The notes beneath the pieces are model-generated. The model made no database searches and had not been told where the DNA came from. It was given only the letters and a program-made list of their open reading frames with translations. Positions 1-8,289 of a DNA stretch of 44,901 bases are shown here, piece by piece. A program made the position numbers and the translations under genes. Each line of letters begins with the position of its first letter. Within the stretch, counting starts at the first letter, position 1. The stretch spans positions 1 to 44,901 of the forward strand of contig JBBTXQ010000052.1 of the NCBI GenBank assembly GCA_038062165.1. Direction: 5' to 3'. The DNA comes from DATDSR01 sp038062165. Its GTDB lineage: Bacteria; Patescibacteriota; Minisyncoccia; Phycocordibacterales; DATDSR01.

Positions 1-256
1 TTGTGCCGGCGTCGCATTCGTCATTTCTAAGATAGTCGTCGCTATCGATGGTACGGTTGCCATTCATCAGCGCTGGATTAACTCTGAAGCGCAAGATAAG
101 CAAGCCAGATGGACTGTACTCAATTTGCTCAAAATTTTGAAAGAATGTGCCTTTTGTTGTGAGGGTGCCAGTGCAATCAGGGGAGGCGGCGCTGGCTGGT
201 GTAACTTGTAACACGTAAATCGTAACTAGCAGAGCTATAATGATAAATTTGCGCAT
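1..256 (-). CDS. Secreted protein of unknown function, cut by the left edge
   Basis: An open frame starts at the ATG at 254-256 on the minus strand and runs through the window edge without a stop (85 codons visible). The N-terminus is a clear signal peptide: MRKF, then a hydrophobic stretch of about 15 residues (IIIALLVTIYVLQV), then TPASAAS as a plausible signal peptidase I site. The mature part begins SPDCTGTLTT and contains a second cysteine near residue 81 (NDECDAG), so a disulfide outside the membrane is possible. It lies 5 bp downstream of plsC on the same strand and may be its last co-transcribed gene. I do not recognise the family, and most of the protein is missing. Confidence 0.7.
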   Translation of the reverse strand, partial: MRKFIIIALLVTIYVLQVTPASAASPDCTGTLTTKGTFFQNFEQIEYSPSGLLILRFRVNPALMNGNRTIDSDDYLRNDECDAGT

Positions 257-261
257 AATAA

Positions 262-1005
262 TCACGCTGGCTGTTTAATTGATCTGGGCTTGATTCTAAT
301 CGGGTGTGGTACATGTTCTTTCTGATGCTGTTTGTCTATCAAGTGTTTAATTTCTTGCATTATATTCTGGGCGGCTAGGCGATAGCGTTTTTCTTCAGGC
401 ACATTTTTTACATCAATATCATTGAAATAGAGAGGCTTGCCAAACGAAATGGTGACTCTTCTCTGGAAAGTTAAGAACTGCCACCAACGCATATTTTCCT
501 CACCCATAATTGCTATTGGGATAATTGGTGCGCTTGTTTCTTTGGCCAAATAAGCCACTCCCCCTCTTGCCTCACCAAGCTCGTGCCCGAGCACAATCCC
601 GCCTTCTGGATAAATCATGACTGTTTTGCCTTGCTTGACTAGCTCAATATGTTTTGAAAGTGTGACAGAATAATCTCGCAAACCGTATTTAATAGAATAA
701 GCTCCCAAAAGTGAGAACAACGGCCCGCCATAGAAATATTTCCCAATAGGAAATCTGACGTACTCTTTTTGATCTAAAGAGACGAAATAAATTGGCAAAT
801 GCTTCGAAAATAGTGGTAACGAACAGGCTATCGCGATGCTATCTATCTGACTGTGATGATTTGAGGCCAAAATTATGCCCTTACTCTCATCTAATCTAGA
901 TACATTATCCAGCCCCTCAATCTTGAGGTTAATAAAAATAGCCAGAGCTAGTCTGAACGGCAGTGAAACTATAAATTGTGTAATGCGAACTATTATCTCT
1001 GGCAT
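262..1005 (-). CDS. plsC: 1-acyl-sn-glycerol-3-phosphate acyltransferase (PlsC family)
   Basis: A membrane-associated acyltransferase that would acylate lysophosphatidic acid or a similar glycerolipid. The PlsC catalytic signature H-x4-D is visible as NHHSQID at residues 49-55. The substrate-binding block is YPEGG at 132-136, and the late hydrophobic block IIPIAI is at 161-166. The N-terminal 30 residues are hydrophobic (RITQFIVSLPFRLALAIFI), as expected for a membrane anchor. At 247 aa it has the usual length. It starts 7 bp after dnaJ ends, so it is probably transcribed with the chaperone genes. The lipid substrate cannot be told from the sequence. CPR bacteria are generally thought to import lipids, so a remodelling role is as likely as de novo synthesis. 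Confidence 0.9.
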   Translation of the reverse strand: MPEIIVRITQFIVSLPFRLALAIFINLKIEGLDNVSRLDESKGIILASNHHSQIDSIAIACSLPLFSKHLPIYFVSLDQKEYVRFPIGKYFYGGPLFSLLGAYSIKYGLRDYSVTLSKHIELVKQGKTVMIYPEGGIVLGHELGEARGGVAYLAKETSAPIIPIAIMGEENMRWWQFLTFQRRVTISFGKPLYFNDIDVKNVPEEKRYRLAAQNIMQEIKHLIDKQHQKEHVPHPIRIKPRSIKQPA

Positions 1006-1012
1006 TGGGATA

Positions 1013-2101
1013 TTATATACCCTCTCCTTTCAAGTTTTCTATCAAACTTTTTGCTTTATCGGATAACTTAGTTGGCATCTTAAGTGCAATTCTAACCAGA
1101 ATACTGCCACGCTTGCCTGCACGACCGGGCACACCCTTATCTTTAATCTGTAGAACAACACGATCATTTGCCCCAGCTGGTATCTTGATAGTGGTGTTAC
1201 CTTCTAGTGTAGGAATCGTGTAGGTTGCACCCAAAATGGCATCTGTTATTTTGACAGGCAATTCCATCAACAAGTCTAGACCCTCACGTCTGAATACTGG
1301 ATGTGGATCTACGTGCACGCGCACATACAGGTCACCGGGTGTGCCACCGCGCAGAGCTTCGCCCAGGCCAGTCATGCGTATCATCTCGCCATTCTCGATG
1401 CCAGCTGGAATGCTAATTTCAATTTCTTCAGACTTGCGCACGATACCCGCACCCCTGCAGACTTCGCAGATCTCTTTCGGCTTCTTGCCTTTACCATCAC
1501 AGTCCCGACATGCTCCTTCCATAGTGAAGCTACCAAACATCGTCCCACGCGATTCGCGCACAGTTCCTCGGCCATCACAGGTTTTGCATTTATCAAGACT
1601 TGTGCCCTTGCGAGCTCCTGAACCAGAACACTCACTGCAATTAGAATGCTTAGTAATAATCACTGTGCGTTCGACGCCGAAAATTGAATCAGTGAAAGGG
1701 ATCTGCACATCTATCGAGATGTCTTTACCCCTGCGTGTTCCAGATCTCCTGCTTTGACCGAAAAAATCAGAGAATATATCGCCAAGATCAAACTCTACGC
1801 CCGATCCGTCAGTATTCATCCCACTGAACCCACGCATGTCGAAGCCATTGAAGCCGCTAAACCCAGCTCCGCCCATGCCCCCAGCGCCAGCCCCAGAAAA
1901 AGTTTGCCCATATGTGTCATATTCTGCTCTCTTCTGATCATTTGATAGCACTTGATAAGCCTCGTTTACTTCTTTGAACTTACTCTCGTTGCCGCCTCTA
2001 TCTGGATGATGCTCACCGGCAAGTTTACGAAAAGCCTTTTTAATATCTTCTTTTGAAGCATTCTTTTCTATCCCCAGAACTTTGTAATAATCTTTTCGCA
2101 T
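1013..2101 (-). CDS. dnaJ: Chaperone protein DnaJ (Hsp40)
   Basis: Co-chaperone that stimulates the DnaK ATPase and delivers unfolded clients. The J domain is residues 1-65 with HPD at 32-34. A Gly/Phe/Met-rich linker (68-117) follows. Four CxxCxGxG zinc repeats begin near C155, C172, C198 and C212, and then come the two C-terminal beta domains. This is a complete type I DnaJ (362 aa). The start overlaps the dnaK stop by one base (TAATG), which implies translational coupling. Nothing is missing compared with the family. Confidence 0.98.
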   Translation of the reverse strand: MRKDYYKVLGIEKNASKEDIKKAFRKLAGEHHPDRGGNESKFKEVNEAYQVLSNDQKRAEYDTYGQTFSGAGAGGMGGAGFSGFNGFDMRGFSGMNTDGSGVEFDLGDIFSDFFGQSRRSGTRRGKDISIDVQIPFTDSIFGVERTVIITKHSNCSECSGSGARKGTSLDKCKTCDGRGTVRESRGTMFGSFTMEGACRDCDGKGKKPKEICEVCRGAGIVRKSEEIEISIPAGIENGEMIRMTGLGEALRGGTPGDLYVRVHVDPHPVFRREGLDLLMELPVKITDAILGATYTIPTLEGNTTIKIPAGANDRVVLQIKDKGVPGRAGKRGSILVRIALKMPTKLSDKAKSLIENLKGEGI

Positions 2102-3927
2102 TATTTTTGATCAGGTTGAGATACCTGGCCTTTATTCATTTCCGGTCCAATTTTCTGAATCTCGACTGCTAACTCGTCAGATGCTTTTTTAATTTCCTCT
2201 TGTGTACCGATGTCCTTAACTTTTCTCAAATTTGCAATTTTCTCATCTATCGCAGTTTTAAGTTCGGCGTTAATTTTATCTCCTGCATCTTTCACTGCCC
2301 GCTCGGCTGTCACAATTAGTGCATCTGCCATGTTGCGGGTGTCTATTAATTCCTTCTTTTTCTTGTCTTCTTCAGCATGTACTTCAGCGTCATGCTTCAT
2401 ACGCTCGACCTCTTCCTTCGACAATCCCGTTGAACCTTCTATTCTGATTGATTGCTCCTTTCCGGATGTCTTGTCTTTTGCCTTCACGCTCAAGATCCCG
2501 TTCGCATCTATGTCAAATGTTACTTCAATTTGTGGTTGACCGCGGCCGGCCGGAGGGATGCCTTCGAGCGTGAATCTGCCTAGAGTTTTATTATCATTTG
2601 CAAGCTCGCGCTCACCTTGCACTACGTGGATCTCGACAGAAGTTTGATTATCCGCGGCAGTTGAAAAGACTTGAGAGCGAGCAGTCGGAATAGTAGTATT
2701 TTTCTCTATCAATTTTGTGGCCACTCCCCCCAAAGTTTCAATCCCAAGCGATAGTGGTGTGACATCGAGTAAGAGAACGTCTTTGACATCACCTTGCATA
2801 ATACCAGCCTGGATAGCCGCGCCTATTGCTACAACTTCATCTGGATTGATAGAACGATTTGGCTCCTTGCCCTCAAAAAGTTTTTTAACCTCTTCCTGAA
2901 TTTTCGGCATTCGAGTTTGACCCCCCACTAACACCACCTCAGCAATCTCACTCATTTTGAAACCAGAAGCGTCAAGAGCGCGCTTGGTAATTTGAATGGA
3001 GCGATCAATATAAGTCTGGCATAAACCCTCTAATTTTGCCCGTGTCATTTTGAGTAACAAATGCTTAGGGCCAGAGGCGTCTGATGTGATAAAGGGTATG
3101 TTAATTTCTGTTTCAAGAGAAGTAGAGAGCTCATGCTTAGCTTTCTCTGCCGCTTCTTTTAATCTCTGGAGCGCGAGCGAATCTGTGCGCACGTCAATAC
3201 CTGATTCTTTTTTAAACTCACTTGCGATCCAGTCTACAATCTCACGATCAATATCCTCGCCGCCCATGTGCGAATCGCCGTCCGTACTCTTGACCTCGAT
3301 CACATCACCACCAACCTCAAGCACGGATACATCAAATGTGCCGCCACCAAAATCAAATACAACTATTTTTTCGTCCTTGCGCTTATTGAAGCCGTAGGCA
3401 AGAGCCGCGGCTGTGGGCTCATTAATTATCCTCTTTACGTCAAATCCCGCGATTGTTCCAGCCGCCTTGGTGGCATTACGCTGGGCATCGTTAAAATATG
3501 CCGGCACAGTAATCACTGCTTCTGTTATCTTTGTGCCCAATTTAGCTTCTGCGTCGGCTTTGAGCTTAGAGAGGATCATCGCGGATATTTCTTCTGGTCT
3601 ATGATCTCGCTCTCCCATGTGCACCGTTACGCCATCACCCGACTTATTAATTTTGAAAGCAACCGATTTGGCATCTTTGGTAATCTCCTCATCCTCAAAC
3701 TTGTGTCCCATCAAGCGCTTCACCCCATAGATAGTATTGCTGGGGTTAGTGACAGACTGACGCTTAGCAACCAAACCCACTAGCTTTTCTCCTGTTTTAG
3801 ATATTGCTACAACAGACGGAGTAGTGCGATTGCCTTCACTATTTTCAATTATTTTAGGCTCCCCCCCCTCAATAACGGCCATAGCCGAATTTGTAGTGCC
3901 TAGATCAATTCCTAGAATTTTTCCCAT
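2101..3927 (-). CDS. dnaK: Chaperone protein DnaK (Hsp70)
   Basis: ATP-dependent cytoplasmic chaperone. The actin-like nucleotide-binding domain begins with GIDLGTTNS at residues 5-13 and has the phosphate-2 loop FDFGGGTFDVSVLEV and the adenosine motif VVLVGGQTRMP. The interdomain linker DVLLLDVTPLSLGIE, the beta-sandwich substrate domain and a shortened helical lid follow. At 608 aa it is about 30 residues shorter than E. coli DnaK, all in the C-terminal lid and tail. The EEVD-like charged end is replaced by KGQVSQPDQK. It lies 14 bp after grpE and is coupled to dnaJ. There is no purine-rich Shine-Dalgarno site before its ATG (upstream is AT-rich). Confidence 0.98.
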   Translation of the reverse strand: MGKILGIDLGTTNSAMAVIEGGEPKIIENSEGNRTTPSVVAISKTGEKLVGLVAKRQSVTNPSNTIYGVKRLMGHKFEDEEITKDAKSVAFKINKSGDGVTVHMGERDHRPEEISAMILSKLKADAEAKLGTKITEAVITVPAYFNDAQRNATKAAGTIAGFDVKRIINEPTAAALAYGFNKRKDEKIVVFDFGGGTFDVSVLEVGGDVIEVKSTDGDSHMGGEDIDREIVDWIASEFKKESGIDVRTDSLALQRLKEAAEKAKHELSTSLETEINIPFITSDASGPKHLLLKMTRAKLEGLCQTYIDRSIQITKRALDASGFKMSEIAEVVLVGGQTRMPKIQEEVKKLFEGKEPNRSINPDEVVAIGAAIQAGIMQGDVKDVLLLDVTPLSLGIETLGGVATKLIEKNTTIPTARSQVFSTAADNQTSVEIHVVQGERELANDNKTLGRFTLEGIPPAGRGQPQIEVTFDIDANGILSVKAKDKTSGKEQSIRIEGSTGLSKEEVERMKHDAEVHAEEDKKKKELIDTRNMADALIVTAERAVKDAGDKINAELKTAIDEKIANLRKVKDIGTQEEIKKASDELAVEIQKIGPEMNKGQVSQPDQK

Positions 3928-3941
3928 TATCTTATTACTTA

Positions 3942-4457
3942 TTATTTATATTTACCGACCTTAACTCGGGCTGGTTTCAATATTCTCTCGCCCAACCTAT
4001 AACCCTTCGAGACTATTTCTACTATTATATTGTCATTTTCTGTTTCTGCAACTTCAATTATTCCCACTGATTCATATAGTCTCGGATCAAAAACCTCTCC
4101 CGCCTCGCCATAAATATCCAAACCATTAGTTTCTAGTATTTTTAAAAACTGCTTTTCAATGGGCTCAAGATCCTTGATGTGAGTCCGAGCGTGATCCATG
4201 CTCTCAAGCACCGGTAGCAACTCCTCAATTATTCTTCTGGTTGCAAAAATTGCCAAATCCTTCTCGCGTTCTACAATCTCACGCTTAAAATTAGCATAAT
4301 CAGCCTTACTGCGTTGCCAGCCATCCAGATACTCTCCCCGCTCACTTTCGCATGCCTTTAATTTCTCCTTAATTTTGCCGAATTTAACTAGGCAAGCATC
4401 CTCACCATTTTCAACACCTTCTACATCTGTATCTAAAACATTTTCGTCATCACTCAT
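3942..4457 (-). CDS. grpE: Nucleotide exchange factor GrpE
   Basis: Dimeric exchange factor that releases ADP from DnaK. After an acidic N-terminal 25 residues comes a long helix (KIKEKLKACESERGEYLDGWQ...) and then the GrpE core with LLPVLESMDHA and a C-terminal beta wing ending KGYRLGERILKPARVKVGKYK, which is diagnostic. I place the start at the ATG at 4455-4457 (MSDDENV, 171 aa). A TTG three codons upstream overlaps the -10 box and is unlikely. It is first in the grpE-dnaK-dnaJ unit. A promoter with TTGATT and TACAAT (16 bp apart) lies so close that the mRNA should begin at or next to the ATG. Confidence 0.95.
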   Translation of the reverse strand: MSDDENVLDTDVEGVENGEDACLVKFGKIKEKLKACESERGEYLDGWQRSKADYANFKREIVEREKDLAIFATRRIIEELLPVLESMDHARTHIKDLEPIEKQFLKILETNGLDIYGEAGEVFDPRLYESVGIIEVAETENDNIIVEIVSKGYRLGERILKPARVKVGKYK

Positions 4458-4465
4458 AGTGCCCA

Positions 4466-4493
4466 ATTGTACTCCCTTTTACAAAAAAATCAA
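4466..4493 (-). promoter_or_regulatory. grpE-dnaK-dnaJ promoter, leaderless layout
   Basis: On the minus strand TTGATT (4488-4493) and TACAAT (4466-4471) are separated by 16 bp. Only 8 nt lie between the -10 box and the grpE ATG, so transcription should start at or within 1-2 nt of the start codon. No CIRCE sequence (TTAGCACTC-N9-GAGTGCTAA) is present here. The 13-bp dyad at 4567-4579 is the only inverted repeat close enough to be an operator, and it lies about 75 bp upstream. Confidence 0.7.
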
Positions 4494-4566
4494 CCCCTTT
4501 CATAACCCATGCAATAAAAGTACATCTATGACGGCCGTCCAGATCGTACAAACAAAACTCGTCAAA

Positions 4567-4579
4567 CAAGGACCTTGTC
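4567..4579. promoter_or_regulatory. 13-bp perfect dyad upstream of grpE
   Basis: ACAAGG-A-CCTTGT is a perfect inverted repeat around one central base. It is too tight to form an RNA hairpin, so if functional it would be a protein-binding site on DNA. It lies between the end of the ribosomal operon and the grpE promoter. No regulator is identified, and a chance occurrence is possible. Confidence 0.3.
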
Positions 4580-4606
4580 TTTGTAAGACTAGCGTTTAGT
4601 CCACCT

Positions 4607-4638
4607 AGTGCCAGTTTTGATTACAAAACATTGGCACT
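4607..4638 (-). terminator. Hairpin after rpsI, possible end of the ribosomal operon
   Basis: AGTGCCA-GTTTTG-ATTA-CAAAAC-AT-TGGCACT forms a 13-bp stem with a 2-nt bulge and a 4-nt loop, 33 bp downstream of the rpsI stop. On the minus strand no U-run follows (AGGTGGAC), so it is not a classic intrinsic terminator. It could be a transcript-end or processing structure. Confidence 0.4.
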
Positions 4639-4670
4639 TGTCAAAGCATCGGAGTAAAAAAGATAAGCAG

Positions 4671-5063
4671 TTATCTTTTACTCCACTGGGGGGCTTTGCG
4701 GGCTTTTTTGAGGCCGAATTTGCGGCGTTCTTTTATGCGGGAATTGCGAGTTAGGAGGCCGGCTTTTTTTATTGCTGGTCGCAATGATGTGTCGAACTTA
4801 TTGAGAGCACGAGCTATGCCTAGTGATATTGCTTCAGCTTGAGCATGAATACCACCACCTTTTACCTTAACTGTAATATTAAATTTTTGAGTTAGAGCTG
4901 AGACTACCAATGCTTGTCTTGCAATTTTGTTTAGCTCCTCGCCGGGCAAATAGCTCTCAGCTGATTTGCCGTTTATTGTGATTGCGCCCTTTGACGCAGG
5001 TGTAATACGCACGCGAGCCACGGCTGATTTTCGCTTACCGACTGCTTCTGTGTATTTTTCCAT
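4671..5063 (-). CDS. rpsI: 30S ribosomal protein S9
   Basis: Small-subunit protein whose C-terminal tail reaches the P site. The N-terminal YTEAVGKRKSAVARVRI and the basic end KKARKAPQWSKR (family consensus KARRAPQFSKR) are diagnostic. It has the usual length (130 aa). It overlaps the rplM stop by one base and is the last gene of the ribosomal run. Confidence 0.98.
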   Translation of the reverse strand: MEKYTEAVGKRKSAVARVRITPASKGAITINGKSAESYLPGEELNKIARQALVVSALTQKFNITVKVKGGGIHAQAEAISLGIARALNKFDTSLRPAIKKAGLLTRNSRIKERRKFGLKKARKAPQWSKR

Positions 5064-5416
5064 TATTTCTCGATTATTAAATTCTTCATGATTACCGGTC
5101 GTAATTTATTATTCGGAATCATACCGTATACGGCTAACTTAAGAGGTTCTTCAATACCCTTCTTCTCAATCATCTCCTCAAGAGTGCGACTACGCAATCC
5201 GCCTGGGTAGCCAGTATAACGCACATATGATTTGCCCTTACGTTTGCCCTCTGGTATGTGCATGCCAGCCACGTTCACAATTTTAACTTTTACATCTGGC
5301 GCAACATTACGTTCAAAGCTCGCGCTACTTTTGCCACGTAAGGCAACGGCCGCTTCACTTGCCACTCTACCCAAAGTTTTATCTTTTGCGTCAATTGTAA
5401 AAATCTGTGTTGACAT
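5063..5416 (-). CDS. rplM: 50S ribosomal protein L13
   Basis: Early-assembling large-subunit protein. DAKDKTLGRVASEAAVALRGK at the N-terminus and the central KGKSYVRYTGYPGGLRSRTLEEM are L13 signatures. At 117 aa it is about 25 residues shorter than E. coli L13, missing part of the C-terminal extension (it ends NNKLRPVIMKNLIIEK). The rplM-rpsI pairing is the standard order. It starts immediately after the rplQ stop. Confidence 0.97.
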   Translation of the reverse strand: MSTQIFTIDAKDKTLGRVASEAAVALRGKSSASFERNVAPDVKVKIVNVAGMHIPEGKRKGKSYVRYTGYPGGLRSRTLEEMIEKKGIEEPLKLAVYGMIPNNKLRPVIMKNLIIEK

Positions 5417-5689
5417 TTATTTTTCGGCAATTATTTCAATTTGCGCCATTTTGCTACCATCACTCTTACGCTGGCCCAGTTTAATTATGCGCGTATATCC
5501 ACCTCCAGTTCTCTTGTTATCCTTATCACCCGTCATGAGCTTTTCGACAAACGGTCGTAATTCCTTTGCTTTAGCTTCAGTTGTTTTAATTTTTTTGTGA
5601 GCCAGTAGAGATTTAGCGAGCGAATTCATCAGCGCTTCACGCTGTTTCTTTTCTCGCCCAAACTTTCTATTTTTGTCGTGATGTCTCAT
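5417..5689 (-). CDS. rplQ: 50S ribosomal protein L17
   Basis: Large-subunit protein near the exit tunnel. The N-terminus RHHDKNRKFGREKKQREALMNSL is the characteristic L17 opening, here with HDKNRKFGR where E. coli has RKSGRQLNR. It ends with GGGYTRIIKLGQRKSDGSKMAQIEI. At 90 aa it is a short form without the long C-terminal tail. Its start overlaps the rpoA stop by 4 bp. Confidence 0.96.
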   Translation of the reverse strand: MRHHDKNRKFGREKKQREALMNSLAKSLLAHKKIKTTEAKAKELRPFVEKLMTGDKDNKRTGGGYTRIIKLGQRKSDGSKMAQIEIIAEK

Positions 5690-6651
5690 GCTTTAATCTT
5701 AAGGCCATGTTTAGCTAGGGCATCAATAATCTCATCAAGCGCCTTGGTCCCAAGTCCTTCAACACCCAAGAGATCGTCGTGCGATTTGCGCGAGAGACCG
5801 CCAACTGTGCGTATGCCTGCTCTGGTAAGAGCATTTGTTGCTCTGGCAGAAAGGTCAAGCTCCTCAATTTTCATCTTAACTACATCTTCGGATTTAGTAT
5901 TACCAGAAGCTGAATCGGCATCATCTAGACCCGAATTATCAGCATCGAGTCTTGGTTCTTCTTGAAAGCCTATGATAGCTCGCAACTGATTAATCATAAT
6001 ACTAATTGACATCTCGAGTGCTCCTCTTGGAGTCATCACGCCATCAGTTTCAATGTTAATGCGTAGCTTGTTGAAGTCGGTCCGATCGCCTACTCGCATA
6101 TTCTCTACCTCGTAATTAACCTTTCGAACTGAAGTGAATGTTGCGTCAAGGGCGATAGCGCCTATCTCAACTTTATCTCGATGTAGGACTTCTTTCGGGG
6201 CGTAACCTATGCCCTTTTCTACCGTCATTTCAATATCCAGTTTTGTACCCTTGGCTGTTATGTCTGCGATATGCAATTTCTTGTCTACAACCTCTACTTG
6301 TCCCGGTGTCTCAATATCACCTGATGTAAGCTTCTTTGGTCCAGTTGCCTTGATGTATATTTTTTGGGGCTCATCCGTGGTTAGTCTGAAGCGAACTTTT
6401 TTCAGGTGAAGTAGCATAGTGATCACATCTTCTTTTATCCCCTCGATAGTAGAGAACTCGTGCGAGACACCATCGATTTTGACAGATGTGATAGCTCCGC
6501 CAGGTAGGGATGACAAAATAATACGTCTTAGTGAATTGCCCAGAGTGTAGCCGTATCCGGGGTAGAGATTTTCGATTTCGTACACACCAGTATTATCCTT
6601 TTCAGAGATAATCCTTGGCTTCGATGGTAGGATAACGTTTATATTTGGCAT
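5686..6651 (-). CDS. rpoA: DNA-directed RNA polymerase subunit alpha
   Basis: Alpha subunit that dimerises to start RNA polymerase assembly. The N-terminal domain has YTLGNSLRRIILSSLPG (about residues 34-50) and MTPRGALEMSISIMINQL. An acidic linker (DADNSGLDDADSASG) follows, then the alpha-CTD with paired helix-hairpin-helix elements (GIRTVGGLSRKSHDDLLGVEGLG). Complete at 321 aa. There is no Shine-Dalgarno site in the AT-only sequence before the ATG. It sits in the usual rpsD-rpoA-rplQ order. Confidence 0.98.
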   Translation of the reverse strand: MPNINVILPSKPRIISEKDNTGVYEIENLYPGYGYTLGNSLRRIILSSLPGGAITSVKIDGVSHEFSTIEGIKEDVITMLLHLKKVRFRLTTDEPQKIYIKATGPKKLTSGDIETPGQVEVVDKKLHIADITAKGTKLDIEMTVEKGIGYAPKEVLHRDKVEIGAIALDATFTSVRKVNYEVENMRVGDRTDFNKLRINIETDGVMTPRGALEMSISIMINQLRAIIGFQEEPRLDADNSGLDDADSASGNTKSEDVVKMKIEELDLSARATNALTRAGIRTVGGLSRKSHDDLLGVEGLGTKALDEIIDALAKHGLKIKA

Positions 6652-6693
6652 AAGTTATATTTAAAATTTAAATATTTAAATCGCTAATAATTT

Positions 6694-7317
6694 TTACACT
6701 CGACTATAGAACTGCACTACTACTGGGAAATTCAAATTAGTCTCGTAATCACCCATTTTGGGCCAGCCCATTACCTTAGCTTCTATCTTTTCAGGGTCAA
6801 GCACTAGCCAGCTTGGAGACTTGTACTCCTTGAGGATTTCTAGCTTATTTCTAAATATTCCACTTTCTCTTTTTGATGGATTGATGCCTATTACGTCAGA
6901 TACTTTAACATGATATGAGGGAATGCTTACTTTTTTACCATTCACGAATATATGTCCGTGACCCACAATCTGTCGGCCGAATTGCCTTGTGGGCACAAAG
7001 CCCAATTTGTATACTACATTATCGAGACGTGTCTCAAGACTCTTGAAAACCTCGCCGGCAACATTTCCCTTCGTTTGCGATTTGGCTGTTTTTACTAAGT
7101 TACGTAATTGCTTTTCTGTTACACCGTATGTATAACGCACCTTTTGTTTTTCTAGGAACTGCTGACCATATTCCGTAACCGAGCTTCGATGTTTCCTCTT
7201 TTTTGAAAGGCTCGCCTTTTTTTTACTCTCAACCATAGCGAAACGTTCTTTTTGAGTTTTAGGGAAAATGGCATCACCCAGTCTTCTCGCAATTTTGTAC
7301 TTAGGTCCAATTCTCAT
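6694..7317 (-). CDS. rpsD: 30S ribosomal protein S4
   Basis: Primary 16S-binding assembly protein. The S4 RNA-binding fold is seen as SLETRLDNVVYKLGFVPTRQFGRQIVGHGHIFVNGKKVSIPSYHVKVSD (about residues 90-140), and the protein ends FPVVVQFYSRV, typical of S4. The N-terminal zinc cysteines found in some S4 proteins are absent (MRIGPKYKIARRLGD). 207 aa, full length. It overlaps the rpsK stop by 4 bp, so it is likely translationally coupled. Confidence 0.98.
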   Translation of the reverse strand: MRIGPKYKIARRLGDAIFPKTQKERFAMVESKKKASLSKKRKHRSSVTEYGQQFLEKQKVRYTYGVTEKQLRNLVKTAKSQTKGNVAGEVFKSLETRLDNVVYKLGFVPTRQFGRQIVGHGHIFVNGKKVSIPSYHVKVSDVIGINPSKRESGIFRNKLEILKEYKSPSWLVLDPEKIEAKVMGWPKMGDYETNLNFPVVVQFYSRV

Positions 7318-7748
7318 ACACGTCTTGCTCTGGGAGCTCTCGGTCCATTATGAGGTACAGGTGTTATGTCACTAACTGATATTAAGCCTATGCCTTTTGA
7401 TAAGAACGCTCGCAAGGCCGCCTCTCGTCCTGAACCGACCCCGTTTATAGCCACCGCCACCTCTTTAATACCAAATTCTGTTGCCTTATCTGCAAGCAAT
7501 TCACCAATCTTACTTGCCGCAAACGGCGTACCTTTTTTGGCTCCCTTGAAACCAAGTGATCCGGAGGATGACCATGCCAGGGCATTGCCATTTGGATCAG
7601 CCAGCATCATTTTAGTATTATTGTAGGTTGATTGAATGTGAACCATACCAGTTGAATGTCGTTTCTTGCTATTTCTGGTCGCACTCTTAACTGGCTCATT
7701 CTTGCCTGTTTCGCCTCCTTCAGTTGTTACTATCCTTTTTTTCCCCAT
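7314..7748 (-). CDS. rpsK: 30S ribosomal protein S11
   Basis: Platform protein of the 30S subunit. After a basic disordered N-terminus of about 30 residues comes GMVHIQSTYNNTKMMLADPNGNALAWSSSGSLGFKGAKKGTPFAA. The protein ends with the nearly invariant ITPVPHNGPRAPRARRV. 144 aa, with a longer N-terminal tail than E. coli S11. It is 25 bp downstream of rpsM. Confidence 0.98.
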   Translation of the reverse strand: MGKKRIVTTEGGETGKNEPVKSATRNSKKRHSTGMVHIQSTYNNTKMMLADPNGNALAWSSSGSLGFKGAKKGTPFAASKIGELLADKATEFGIKEVAVAINGVGSGREAALRAFLSKGIGLISVSDITPVPHNGPRAPRARRV

Positions 7749-7773
7749 GATTATTTATAGTGAGCTTGTTGAA

Positions 7774-8163
7774 CTATTTCTTTTCCAGCTTGCGCTTACC
7801 GCTACCCATCGTCTTCCTGATCCGACCCTGTGCACCGCGCGCGGTGCGCGAGTTCGACTTGGTGCGCTGGCCCTTAGTGGGTAAGTTGCGCGCATGCCTA
7901 ATGCCTCGATAGCTCTTGATATCCTTCAATCTCTTTATGTTGCTACTAACTTCACGCTTCAGATCTCCTTCTATTTTTTTTGACTCCACACTTTTCCTGA
8001 TTTTTGCCTCCTCTTCTGACGTGAGTTTGTTTGCTTTTTTTGAATAAGCCACTTTTGCTTCGTCTAAAATAGTGTGAGCCAAATTACGTCCGATGCCATA
8101 GATAGCAGTTAGAGCAATTTCTATACGCTTTCCTTCCGGAATTGTAATACCCGCTATACGCAT
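7774..8163 (-). CDS. rpsM: 30S ribosomal protein S13
   Basis: Head protein contacting the P-site tRNA and the intersubunit bridges. MRIAGITIPEGKRIEIALTAIYGIGRNLA is the S13 N-terminus, and RGIRHARNLPTKGQRTKSNSRTARG is the conserved basic C-terminal stretch. 129 aa, complete. AAGGA about 9 nt before the ATG is one of the few Shine-Dalgarno-like sites in this operon. It follows rpmJ by 5 bp. Confidence 0.98.
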   Translation of the reverse strand: MRIAGITIPEGKRIEIALTAIYGIGRNLAHTILDEAKVAYSKKANKLTSEEEAKIRKSVESKKIEGDLKREVSSNIKRLKDIKSYRGIRHARNLPTKGQRTKSNSRTARGAQGRIRKTMGSGKRKLEKK

Positions 8164-8168
8164 ATTTA

Positions 8169-8282
8169 TTATCCTTGCTTTTGCTTATGTCTCTTCTTGG
8201 TACAAATTACATACAAACGACCAGAACGTCTGACGATCTTGCATCTCGGACACCTCTTCTTAATTGACGATCTAACTCGCAT
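8169..8282 (-). CDS. rpmJ: 50S ribosomal protein L36
   Basis: A 37-codon gene. Translation of the minus strand from the ATG at 8280-8282 gives MRVRSSIKKRCPRCKIVRR and continues to a TAA stop. The zinc-binding set C11, C14, C27 and H32 is intact, so this is the C+ form. It lies between infA and rpsM, the standard infA-rpmJ-rpsM order. Confidence 0.97.
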   Translation of the reverse strand: MRVRSSIKKRCPRCKIVRRSGRLYVICTKKRHKQKQG

Positions 8283-8289
8283 TATGTAT

